From an uncultured Pseudomonadota bacterium (GTDB lineage Bacteria > Bdellovibrionota_B > Oligoflexia > Oligoflexales > CAILAO01), in assembly GCA_903832105.1 (NCBI GenBank), contig CAILAO010000668.1, positions 1 to 5,937 on the forward strand: DNA of 5,937 nucleotides. The letters are read 5' to 3'. Of this stretch, positions 1 through 5,914 are shown one piece after another. Each line of letters opens with the position of its first letter. Position 1 is the stretch's first letter. The notes under the pieces were generated by a model. It was given only the letters and a program-made list of their open reading frames with translations. It was not told where the DNA came from and did not search any database. The position numbers and the translations under genes are program-made.

Positions 1-376
1 GCTTAGAAAGCATTGAAACTATATCAATGATGCACTCTTTACCTTCATCGATCAAAGCGAAATCAGCAAGCTTCAGAATTTTGCAGGCATCTAAAGCGGC
101 AGCACATTCAAGTGCTGAGCCACGCGCTATTGCGAAATAGCGACGATGATCAGATCGCGAAGTTTTTCCTATAGCTTCTGCGATATTCAAAACAATGGAT
201 ACGGTAAACCATGCGCCAAAATCTTCTGGAAGGTCACGCCATGGAGACCCCGTTCGAAGTCTCCAAAGCATTCCTTCGACAGTCATACGTAAGTTTGGCT
301 TATTATATATTCCGCTCTTTACCATAATACGTTTTAACTTCATCCATGATTCATCAATAAGCATCGTCCTCAACAT
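1..376 (-). CDS. Chimeric ORF: IS5-family transposase N-terminus fused in frame to a four-helix-bundle (S23-type) protein, 3' end outside the window
   Basis: Reading the minus strand from the ATG at 376 (or the ATG at 364, preceded by GAGG at a short 3-nt spacing) gives an uninterrupted frame of about 125 codons to the window edge. The frame is open upstream only to a TAA at 428-430. Residues 1-56 show the N-terminal hallmark of IS5-group transposases: KPNLRMTVEGMLWRLRTG followed by SPWRDLPEDFGAW. From about residue 59 the sequence switches to the four-helix-bundle/23S rRNA intervening-sequence family: SIVLNIAEAIGK, a basic stretch, YFAIARGSALEC, and ALIDEGK near the end. The usual first ~45-50 residues of that family are missing and replaced by transposase. 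The C-terminus lies off the left edge, probably by 10-30 residues. It may be a broken gene left by IS insertion plus deletion, or an expressed fusion; both domain identities are read from motifs and cannot be scored here. Confidence 0.72.
   Translation of the reverse strand, partial: MLRTMLIDESWMKLKRIMVKSGIYNKPNLRMTVEGMLWRLRTGSPWRDLPEDFGAWFTVSIVLNIAEAIGKTSRSDHRRYFAIARGSALECAAALDACKILKLADFALIDEGKECIIDIVSMLSK
206..376 (-). mobile_element. Remnant of an IS5-family insertion sequence (5' end of the transposase gene only)
   Basis: Only the first ~56 codons of the transposase survive, ending at the FGAW motif near 209-211. The catalytic DDE domain that should follow is absent and is replaced directly by four-helix-bundle coding sequence. 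In IS5 elements the transposase start lies a few tens of bases inside the left terminal inverted repeat, so an IS end would be expected somewhere around 380-410. I cannot identify the repeat because its partner is not in the window. The piece is therefore a truncated, non-autonomous remnant. Confidence 0.6.
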
Positions 377-437
377 CACGCACCCGCAGCAATCTAGTCC
401 CTGATCGTCTACGAAAATAAATATATATTATTAAGCG

Positions 438-465
438 GTTATATAGAATACAGCGTGAGAGTCAA
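438..465 (-). promoter_or_regulatory. Putative sigma70-type promoter for the chimeric transposase/four-helix-bundle ORF
   Basis: On the minus strand TTGACT (460-465) is followed after 16 nt by TATAAC (438-443); each hexamer matches consensus at 5 of 6 positions. It points towards the ORF starting at 376 or 364, giving a leader of roughly 55-70 nt. It lies outside the recognisable transposase coding part, so it could be an ancestral promoter of the interrupted gene or part of the IS end. Sequence match only. Confidence 0.4.
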
Positions 466-552
466 AGCTAAAGTTTTTAGAAAGAGATCACGTTAAAGTT
501 ATAAGTCGAAGATTAAGATAAAACCTAAGATTGACAATGCTTTCAAGCCAAT

Positions 553-570
553 TGAGTACACTAATACTCA
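553..570. repeat. Short inverted repeat across the stop codon of the transglutaminase-like gene
   Basis: TGAGTA and TACTCA form a perfect 6-bp inverted repeat around a 6-nt spacer, overlapping the stop codon at 561-563. It is AT-rich and no T-tract follows it on the minus strand, so it is a weak candidate for a transcript 3'-end structure and not a convincing terminator. No better terminator was found between 420 and 560. Confidence 0.25.
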
Positions 571-2510
571 CACTTTTTATAAGACACCCTATATTTCGTA
601 CGCCTCGCCTCAAATTCAACGGAGTTTTCTGTCTCGGTTGAAGCGCTGCAGCGATAAAGTGTCTCTACAAAATCAGCCTTAATTATGCTTCCCCGATGGG
701 CGTCCGGATTTAGTCTTGATCCCATCATGTAGACCCACATAAAGTCAGGGGCGTCCTGCTCTAAATGGTAGACTTTCGTCTTTGTCTCCGAATCAATATG
801 ATAACTTTTTCTTCCGGAAAGACGTCGTAACTCTTTGAACAGCGCTTCACCAGAAAGAGGTTTAAGATCCTTGAAATCCGAGTCGGGAATAGCGTGCCAC
901 TCACCTCCTATGACCACGTCATTAGCATCAAGTTCCAGTGTATAGTGAAAAGTCTTTGTAGATAGTTCATTGGAAGCGGGAGTATAGGCGATATCAGGGC
1001 TATTCTCGACCCCAAAGATAATCTGCGTATATACATCAACAACACTAATGGCTTCAGGACTACGATAAACCCTAAACGGGTCCCCAATGGCAAGTCCATC
1101 AAGTGGCGTTTTCTCGCCGACTTTTGATCCAAACGCATAAATAGGATGATTCCAGACCTCGCCAGATCGCGTAATATCCATAACAAACCCATGCGATTCA
1201 CCCTGGGCTTTTGCTGCCTCTGAAACAAAACGCCCCAGAATTGAGTGGAAAGCTCCAGCATTCATATCGCGGCAGGTTTTATAATATTTAAAGGCAAGCG
1301 GTTCGGAACTCTTAGGAATCGTCGTCCCCAAACCGATCCACATACTAGTCCATTTGTTAGTGGCTTGAGAGCGCTCAGCGTCAGAAGGCGCCCGCTCACA
1401 TTCTCCAGTGTCCCTAACGATACATCCAATATCTCCAGATCTTACAGATGAAGAAATGAGTTGCTCCTTGACGTATTCACCATCTGCGGTTTGTTTTGTG
1501 GAATAAATTTCAACATCAATGAGTTTTTCCCGGCTAGCGGCTGTTCCGGGACCGAGCGGGAATTTCCTAAGTCCCTTCATCCAATATCGATCAGCCTTTT
1601 GATAGGGCGGGGAGAAGCCAAACACGAGTTGAATTTGTTTGCTTCCAAGCTCACTATGATTAAACCAGTTATTGATAAAAATTCTTATGGGTTTCGAAGG
1701 ACCAAAATCACCTTCTCTCTCATTCCACGTTCCTAGGACGCCGTCAACGATCCGTCCCCGACGATCTTTGATTACTTTCTGGTCTTCCTCGTTGCATCGT
1801 GTTCCGATAAATAATTCACCAGGAATAAATCCATTTTCAGCGGCAGTTTTTGTGAGCATACCCCTGACATCACCTTCGGTAAAAAGAACCTCACTCCCCG
1901 TGACCTTGCTTTTCATAAGAACCGCATGTTTTGGTTCCCGATAGATGTATGATACGGGAGCCCACCCGTGGCAATGTCCCATCCAACCCCAAGAAATGCC
2001 TGCCCTGTCATAACTTCTTCTGTTTTGCGCGAATCTTACGAGCTCTTCCTTCGTCAAACTAAATTTTCCATCACCAGTCGCGATGTCATATTTCTCAGCA
2101 GGTGAACTGTAAACACTATCTTGCCATTTCCCAGAAGCTGCTCGACTTGAGGCATCTTCCAATGCTCGTTTGATGTCTTCAAGAACGGCCTTCTCATACT
2201 CTTCGTCGTTTGGAATTGACGTGTTAGATTTAAATCTAAAAGCGGGTACTTTTTCCTCATCAACCCACCTTGCCGCTGCCCCGATTCTTATAAGCGGCCA
2301 ATAATCGTCAGACCACGGTTGGAAAGGAAGAGATCCTGCTTGAAATTCCCTTTTCATCAATTCATCGTATGTCAAAGGCTTCGCGTCAAAAGCGTCGGGG
2401 TTATTCTGTCTATCCCAACCTTCAGAAGTCTTACTCCCTTCATGCGACGCCGTTTTGCATCCTACAAGTAACAATAAACATAACACGCCACTCATGACAT
2501 TTTGACTCAT
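561..2510 (-). CDS. Transglutaminase-like lipoprotein, GP42/Pep-13 elicitor type
   Basis: A 649-aa protein when started at the ATG at 2510, which has GGAGAG five bases upstream. The frame also extends to a TTG at 2540, but that codon lacks an SD and sits at the expected transcription start. The N-terminus is a short hydrophobic signal ending in the lipobox LVGC, with lipidated Cys18. Residues 179-186 (HCHGWAPV) surround Cys180, the likely nucleophile. GAFH at His422 and FVMDIT at Asp445 fit the His and Asp of a transglutaminase/papain-like triad. Seven residues after Asp445, VWNHPIYAF (452-460) resembles the Pep-13 segment of Phytophthora GP42, keeping the Trp and Pro known to matter for elicitor activity. 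Cys363/Cys371 and Cys621/Cys647 could be disulfides. The expected activity is protein glutamine-lysine cross-linking or a related thiol acyl transfer outside the inner membrane. The family call rests on motif recognition; substrate unknown. It follows dacB on the same strand after 82 nt. Confidence 0.68.
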   Translation of the reverse strand: MSQNVMSGVLCLLLLVGCKTASHEGSKTSEGWDRQNNPDAFDAKPLTYDELMKREFQAGSLPFQPWSDDYWPLIRIGAAARWVDEEKVPAFRFKSNTSIPNDEEYEKAVLEDIKRALEDASSRAASGKWQDSVYSSPAEKYDIATGDGKFSLTKEELVRFAQNRRSYDRAGISWGWMGHCHGWAPVSYIYREPKHAVLMKSKVTGSEVLFTEGDVRGMLTKTAAENGFIPGELFIGTRCNEEDQKVIKDRRGRIVDGVLGTWNEREGDFGPSKPIRIFINNWFNHSELGSKQIQLVFGFSPPYQKADRYWMKGLRKFPLGPGTAASREKLIDVEIYSTKQTADGEYVKEQLISSSVRSGDIGCIVRDTGECERAPSDAERSQATNKWTSMWIGLGTTIPKSSEPLAFKYYKTCRDMNAGAFHSILGRFVSEAAKAQGESHGFVMDITRSGEVWNHPIYAFGSKVGEKTPLDGLAIGDPFRVYRSPEAISVVDVYTQIIFGVENSPDIAYTPASNELSTKTFHYTLELDANDVVIGGEWHAIPDSDFKDLKPLSGEALFKELRRLSGRKSYHIDSETKTKVYHLEQDAPDFMWVYMMGSRLNPDAHRGSIIKADFVETLYRCSASTETENSVEFEARRTKYRVSYKKCEY

Positions 2511-2515
2511 AACAT

Positions 2516-2521
2516 CTCTCC
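2516..2521 (-). promoter_or_regulatory. Ribosome binding site that fixes the lipoprotein start
   Basis: GGAGAG on the minus strand, five bases before the ATG at 2508-2510. The next upstream candidate in frame is a TTG at 2538-2540 with only AT-rich sequence before it. Starting at 2510 gives a compact lipoprotein signal peptide (about 17 residues before the lipobox Cys). Confidence 0.7.
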
Positions 2522-2541
2522 AAAAGTTTATATTTATCAAT

Positions 2542-2570
2542 AATATATCAATGTTCTGATGGGTTTACAA
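2542..2570 (-). promoter_or_regulatory. Putative promoter between dacB and the transglutaminase-like gene
   Basis: Minus-strand TTGTAA (2565-2570) is separated by 17 nt from TATATT (2542-2547). The -10 matches consensus at 5 of 6 positions and the -35 at 4 of 6. Transcription would start about 25 nt ahead of the ATG at 2510, so the lipoprotein could be expressed independently of dacB. AT-rich sequence makes chance matches likely. Confidence 0.35.
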
Positions 2571-2592
2571 AGAGTCTTTATAACCAATGTGA

Positions 2593-4065
2593 TCACAAGC
2601 TCTTAATGACGGCCACTAACCCTCTATCTTGCTTGAATTTTAGATCATAGATCGACGGCTGACCTTTTCCGGACTTTCCATTTTCAAGAATAGAAAAAGC
2701 GACAAGTCCATGCTTAGGATGCCTAAAATAGCCTGCAAGACACGCGACCGCGACTGGTTCGCTGAGAGTCCCCGTTTTTGCACGAACGTAACCACGATAA
2801 GGTTCCGCCTCTTTTTCAGAAAACCTGTCTTTTAATGTTCCATCCCACCCAAAGGCTGGGAGGCTTGCCAAAAACTCCGGAAACACATCGAATCTTTTCT
2901 CCATGTAAGATAGAAGACTCGTGATTTGCTTGGCGCTGACACGATTGGATGGGTCCAGACCTGAACCATTTTTGAGCGTAAAGGGCGTGGAAATACCAAC
3001 ATCCTTTTTAATAAACTGAGTCATGGCATAAATACCGTTCGCGAAGGTTCCTTGTCCAGGCGCGTCAACCTCGCCTCCTTTTGGAAATTTTGCGCCCAAC
3101 CTCTTAAACAAGACGTCGGCAATGTAATTATTGGAATATACATTAAGCCCCGCGACAAGTCTGCGAAGCTCATAACTCGGGACTTCCAGAAGCAGTTTTG
3201 CATCCTTAGGAAGCTTTCCTTCTTTAACTTGACCCTTAATTAGAATATCCCGGCTCTCAAAGAAAGCCCTGACGTACTCTCCAGCAGTAAGTTCAGCATT
3301 AGTGATAGATCGATATATTTTTTTCAGCGGACTATGCACTGGAATCTCGCCAGTGGCAACAAGAACCTCTTTTTTCGATGTGAGCGTTTTTCGAAAAGCG
3401 TTAACTGCGGCTGACTTTCTTTCCTTTTCCGAAACTGTTTCAATCTCATTTTGAACCTGAATTCCCCGTATCGGATAGGGATCGACATTGACGAACGCTG
3501 GCATACGCTCTTTTAAATTTGGTCCGATTGCCAATGCAATCGCATTAAAATTGACACCAAATGCCGTAATCGGCGAATCATAGGCATGTTCTGATTCTTG
3601 TTCGCCCTCTTTTCTTGAGGAATCGCGATCCATTTTATCAAACAGAGAATTATCGACAATTAAATCACCAGAAAATTCTCTCACTCCAAGATGTTCGATA
3701 TCTGATGAGACCTGCCATAACACTTCAGAGGTGAAAAGAGGATCTCCATCCCCGACAATGACGAGATCACCTTTTACTTTCTCGTTTTCACGTGGCCCCG
3801 TATAGTAGAGCCTAGTTTTAAAAGTATGATTTGGCTTAAACTTTGACAGCAAGGCTCCGGCTGTAAAGAGTTTTGTGACAGACGCAGGAATTAGCAAAGA
3901 CTCTTCATTCTTCGAATAAAGAGTCTTTCCGTCGCTTAGTCGCATGATATGGATGGACTGAATGGATGATTGTGATGAGGGAAAAGGATCCGCCTTGGCG
4001 GCAGCCCATCCAACTTCCGCGCCAGCAAAAAAAACTAGACCCAAAATTAGAACGAAAATTTTCAT
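2593..4065 (-). CDS. dacB: D-alanyl-D-alanine carboxypeptidase/endopeptidase, PBP4 (peptidase S13) family
   Basis: A 490-aa periplasmic penicillin-binding protein of class C, which removes the terminal D-Ala from pentapeptides and/or cuts D-Ala-mDAP cross-links. An N-terminal hydrophobic stretch (residues 3-22) ending in Ala-rich WAAAKA is a Sec signal peptide. All three active-site motifs are present in order: SxxK as SVTK at 62-65 (Ser62 nucleophile), SxN as SNN at 311-313, and KTG at 430-432. The long insertion between the first two motifs is typical of PBP4. GDGDPLF (105-111), SPITAFGVNFN (164-174) and LKNGSGLDPSNRVSA (364-378) are further S13 family blocks. Length fits E. coli DacB (about 480 aa). 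The ATG at 4065 has only a weak purine-rich SD (AAGAAAG). The gene diverges from trxB and precedes the transglutaminase-like lipoprotein. No damage to the frame is visible. Confidence 0.92.
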   Translation of the reverse strand: MKIFVLILGLVFFAGAEVGWAAAKADPFPSSQSSIQSIHIMRLSDGKTLYSKNEESLLIPASVTKLFTAGALLSKFKPNHTFKTRLYYTGPRENEKVKGDLVIVGDGDPLFTSEVLWQVSSDIEHLGVREFSGDLIVDNSLFDKMDRDSSRKEGEQESEHAYDSPITAFGVNFNAIALAIGPNLKERMPAFVNVDPYPIRGIQVQNEIETVSEKERKSAAVNAFRKTLTSKKEVLVATGEIPVHSPLKKIYRSITNAELTAGEYVRAFFESRDILIKGQVKEGKLPKDAKLLLEVPSYELRRLVAGLNVYSNNYIADVLFKRLGAKFPKGGEVDAPGQGTFANGIYAMTQFIKKDVGISTPFTLKNGSGLDPSNRVSAKQITSLLSYMEKRFDVFPEFLASLPAFGWDGTLKDRFSEKEAEPYRGYVRAKTGTLSEPVAVACLAGYFRHPKHGLVAFSILENGKSGKGQPSIYDLKFKQDRGLVAVIKSL

Positions 4066-4179
4066 GGAATTTGCTTTCTTCCGAGATTATGATAGGGCAG
4101 TGTAAATTTGTTCTACGAGACGTACTTTACCATACGATTATACCGTTGATCAAATGATCGATCGGAAGGAAGGTTCTCT
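4066..4179. promoter_or_regulatory. Divergent dacB/trxB intergenic regulatory region
   Basis: These 114 bp must carry promoters in both directions. On the minus strand a perfect TATAAT (4137-4142) could serve dacB, but no good -35 lies 16-18 nt upstream of it. On the plus strand only weak hexamers are visible (TTGTTC at 4108 and TACGAT at 4133, 19 nt apart). Three GATC sites (4148, 4156, 4160) fall within 16 bp, the first inside the palindrome TTGATCAA (4146-4153). No riboswitch-like or RNA structure was recognised. Confidence 0.4.
4164..4173 (+). promoter_or_regulatory. Strong Shine-Dalgarno of trxB
   Basis: GGAAGGAAGG ends six bases before the TTG at 4180-4182. It identifies TTG as the start: the nearby ATGs at 4154 and 4184 are in other frames, and the next in-frame Met is far inside the FAD domain, beyond the GxGxxG motif. 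Confidence 0.75.
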
Positions 4180-5091
4180 TTGAATGATGTAACCATTATC
4201 GGATCTGGACCAGCAGGACTCACGGCGGCCATCTATCTTGCCAGGGCTTCCTTTACTCCCGTTATCTATGCAGGATTGCAGCCTGGAGGGCAATTAACGA
4301 TCACGACCGAAGTTGAAAATTTCCCCGGATTTAAGGATGGCATTTTAGGCCCAACACTAATGGCCGATATGCAAGCTCAAGCGGAGAGATTTGGCGCCAA
4401 GATCGTTTATGACGTCATCACTAAAGTCGACTTTTCTAAGAAACCCTTTATGCTTTGGGCTGACAAAACCTTGATTGAGTCAAAAGCAGTGATCATTGCA
4501 ACGGGCGCAACCGCAAGGGATCTTGGAACAAGTGCGGAGAAAAAGTTTGGGGGAAGGGGTATTTCTTATTGCGCTACTTGCGATGGTCCTTTCTACAAGG
4601 GAAAGAAAGTTGGGGTCGTAGGCGGCGGCGATTCCGCCTTAGAAGAAGCCTGTTATCTTTCCAATCTCTGCTCCGAGGTCATTCTTATTCATAGACGCCA
4701 AGAGTTTCGCGCCTCACCAATTATGGTTCAACGTGCAAAATCGAAGTCTAACATAAAAATCATGACCCCTTTTACATTAGGAGACGCTCTGGAAGAAAAA
4801 GGTCAATTTAAAGGAATTAAAGCAAAAAACACTGCAACGCAAGAAGTGATAGACGTTCCCTTGGATGGTCTATTCATCGCTGTTGGACACACCCCAAATT
4901 CCGAGATCTTTGCACCCTTCATCGAGGTCGACGCCCAAGGTTATATTTCTACACACGATCATGTTAAAACCAGAGTTCCTGGTGTCTTTGCCGCTGGCGA
5001 TGTCGCTGATCCGCTCTTCAAACAAGCGGTTACTGCTGCAGGAATGGGTTGTCAAGCTGCGTTAGCTGTGCAAAAATTTCTAGAACACTAA
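4180..5091 (+). CDS. trxB: Thioredoxin reductase (NADPH), TTG start
   Basis: A 303-aa low-molecular-weight flavoprotein that passes electrons from NADPH through FAD and a redox disulfide to thioredoxin in the cytoplasm. The diagnostic blocks are in the expected order. The FAD dinucleotide fold is GSGPAG at 8-13. LQPGGQLTITTEVENFPGF lies at 33-51 and ATGA at 107-110. The redox-active CATC is Cys131/Cys134. The NADPH fold is GGGDSA at 148-153. HRRQEFRA at 171-178 binds the NADPH 2'-phosphate and argues for NADPH preference. The second FAD contact is GVFAAGDVAD at 268-277. Length is slightly short of the usual 310-320 because the C-terminus ends soon after the last helix. The start codon is TTG behind a strong SD. 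The DsbA-like gene follows after 20 nt, so the two probably form an operon. Confidence 0.96.
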   Translation: MNDVTIIGSGPAGLTAAIYLARASFTPVIYAGLQPGGQLTITTEVENFPGFKDGILGPTLMADMQAQAERFGAKIVYDVITKVDFSKKPFMLWADKTLIESKAVIIATGATARDLGTSAEKKFGGRGISYCATCDGPFYKGKKVGVVGGGDSALEEACYLSNLCSEVILIHRRQEFRASPIMVQRAKSKSNIKIMTPFTLGDALEEKGQFKGIKAKNTATQEVIDVPLDGLFIAVGHTPNSEIFAPFIEVDAQGYISTHDHVKTRVPGVFAAGDVADPLFKQAVTAAGMGCQAALAVQKFLEH

Positions 5092-5111
5092 AGAAAAAAC
5101 GGGAAGAGAAA

Positions 5112-5879
5112 ATGACAGAGACCGAAAAAAACGATGCTCCAGAACAAGTCCCTTCAAAAAGGGACCTACCCTTTCTTTTTGTTGGTATCATTGCAGTTGC
5201 TGTAATCGCGGTGTTCTTTTTTGTATACTATTACAAGTCAAAAGAATCCGCCGCATTAACTCAAGCAAAACCCCTGCAAGACCTTGAAGCGGCGCTTCCT
5301 AAATTCAGCGACAAGGTGCAGGACATTCCCATTTCAAAATCTGCCTATGCGGGGCTGGGGGAAGATTTTCGGAAAGGTAGTGACGATGCCAAGGTCGTCG
5401 TCGTTGAATTCTCAGACTTACAGTGTCCCGCCTGTAGCTATAATGCTCGAGTCATGAAACGTCTTGCTGATGAATTTGGTGGTAAAATTCTGGTTGTTTA
5501 TAGAAACTATCCACTCGATAGTAGTTGTAATTCCAGTGTTGCCAGCCAAATGCACCCAGAAGCATGCAGATTAGCGGTTCTCGCGCGCTGCGCGGGTCAG
5601 TATGGAAAATTCTGGCCTTATCACGATCTTGTTTTCGAACGATCAAGAGACATTTCTAAAGAAAATACCTCAAAATGGGCTCTGGAGGTCGGACTCACAT
5701 CTTCACAGATTGAGGCGTGTTTATCGAATGAAAGCCTTCTTGAAAAAATCAAAGACGATGTGACTTTAGGCAACAAGATAGGAGTTGATGGCACCCCAAC
5801 AATTTTTATCAATGGACGAAAATACTTAGGGCCTCGAAATTTTGAGGTCCTGCAAGACGAAATCACCAATCTACTTTAG
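5112..5879 (+). CDS. Membrane-anchored DsbA-family thiol-disulfide oxidoreductase
   Basis: A 255-aa protein from the ATG at 5112, preceded by GGGAAGAG; the frame extends upstream to 5049, but that would overlap the end of trxB and lacks support. A short charged cytoplasmic N-terminus is followed by one transmembrane helix (about residues 19-41) and an extracytoplasmic DsbA-like domain. The active site is CPAC (105-108) after VVVVEFSDLQ, and the cis-proline loop is GVDGTPTIFING (224-235, cis-Pro229). Between them is the helical insertion with HPEACRLA and RCAGQYGKFWPYHDLVF (159-175), a pattern common in DsbA domains that are fused to or work with VKOR-type quinone reductases. Four further cysteines (139, 152, 160, 203) are present. 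Role: oxidation or isomerisation of exported protein disulfides; the direction and partner (DsbB, VKOR, DsbD) are not visible here. Probably cotranscribed with trxB. Confidence 0.9.
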   Translation: MTETEKNDAPEQVPSKRDLPFLFVGIIAVAVIAVFFFVYYYKSKESAALTQAKPLQDLEAALPKFSDKVQDIPISKSAYAGLGEDFRKGSDDAKVVVVEFSDLQCPACSYNARVMKRLADEFGGKILVVYRNYPLDSSCNSSVASQMHPEACRLAVLARCAGQYGKFWPYHDLVFERSRDISKENTSKWALEVGLTSSQIEACLSNESLLEKIKDDVTLGNKIGVDGTPTIFINGRKYLGPRNFEVLQDEITNLL

Positions 5880-5891
5880 ATTCCGCCTAAA

Positions 5892-5914
5892 AAGCCCAAC
5901 CTCCGCGTTGGCTT
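5892..5914 (-). terminator. Hairpin oriented as an intrinsic terminator for a convergent gene to the right
   Basis: AAGCCCAAC (5892-5900) pairs with GTTGGCTT (5907-5914) across a 6-nt loop, giving eight pairs with one bulged C. Read on the minus strand, the stem runs into TTTTT (5889-5893), the layout of a Rho-independent terminator for a minus-strand gene beyond 5937. On the plus strand the hairpin is followed by an A-tract instead of a T-tract, so it would be a poor terminator for the trxB/dsbA-like transcript, though it begins 12 nt after that stop codon and may protect its 3' end. Confidence 0.5.

Noticed and set aside
195..404. Plus-strand 69-aa frame
   Set aside because: It lies opposite the minus-strand transposase/four-helix-bundle frame, which carries recognisable motifs; the plus-strand translation shows no family signature and has no SD.
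908..1944. Several 68-117 aa frames on both strands inside the transglutaminase-like gene
   Set aside because: All are shadows of the 649-aa frame; none has a convincing start site or recognisable domain.
2040..2090. EF-hand-like loop (DIATGDGKFSLTKEE) in the transglutaminase-like protein
   Set aside because: When Gly is set at loop position 6 and Phe at position 8, position 1 is Ile and position 12 is Lys, so the calcium ligands are missing.
2511..2540. Ten-residue N-terminal extension of the lipoprotein from a TTG start
   Set aside because: No SD precedes the TTG, the putative transcription start falls at about this point, and the ATG at 2510 has a good SD and yields a compact lipoprotein signal.
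5049..5111. Upstream extension of the DsbA-like ORF overlapping the end of trxB
   Set aside because: It would add a Cys/Lys-rich stretch read out of frame from the trxB C-terminus; the ATG at 5112 has an SD and gives a normal charged N-terminus before the membrane helix.
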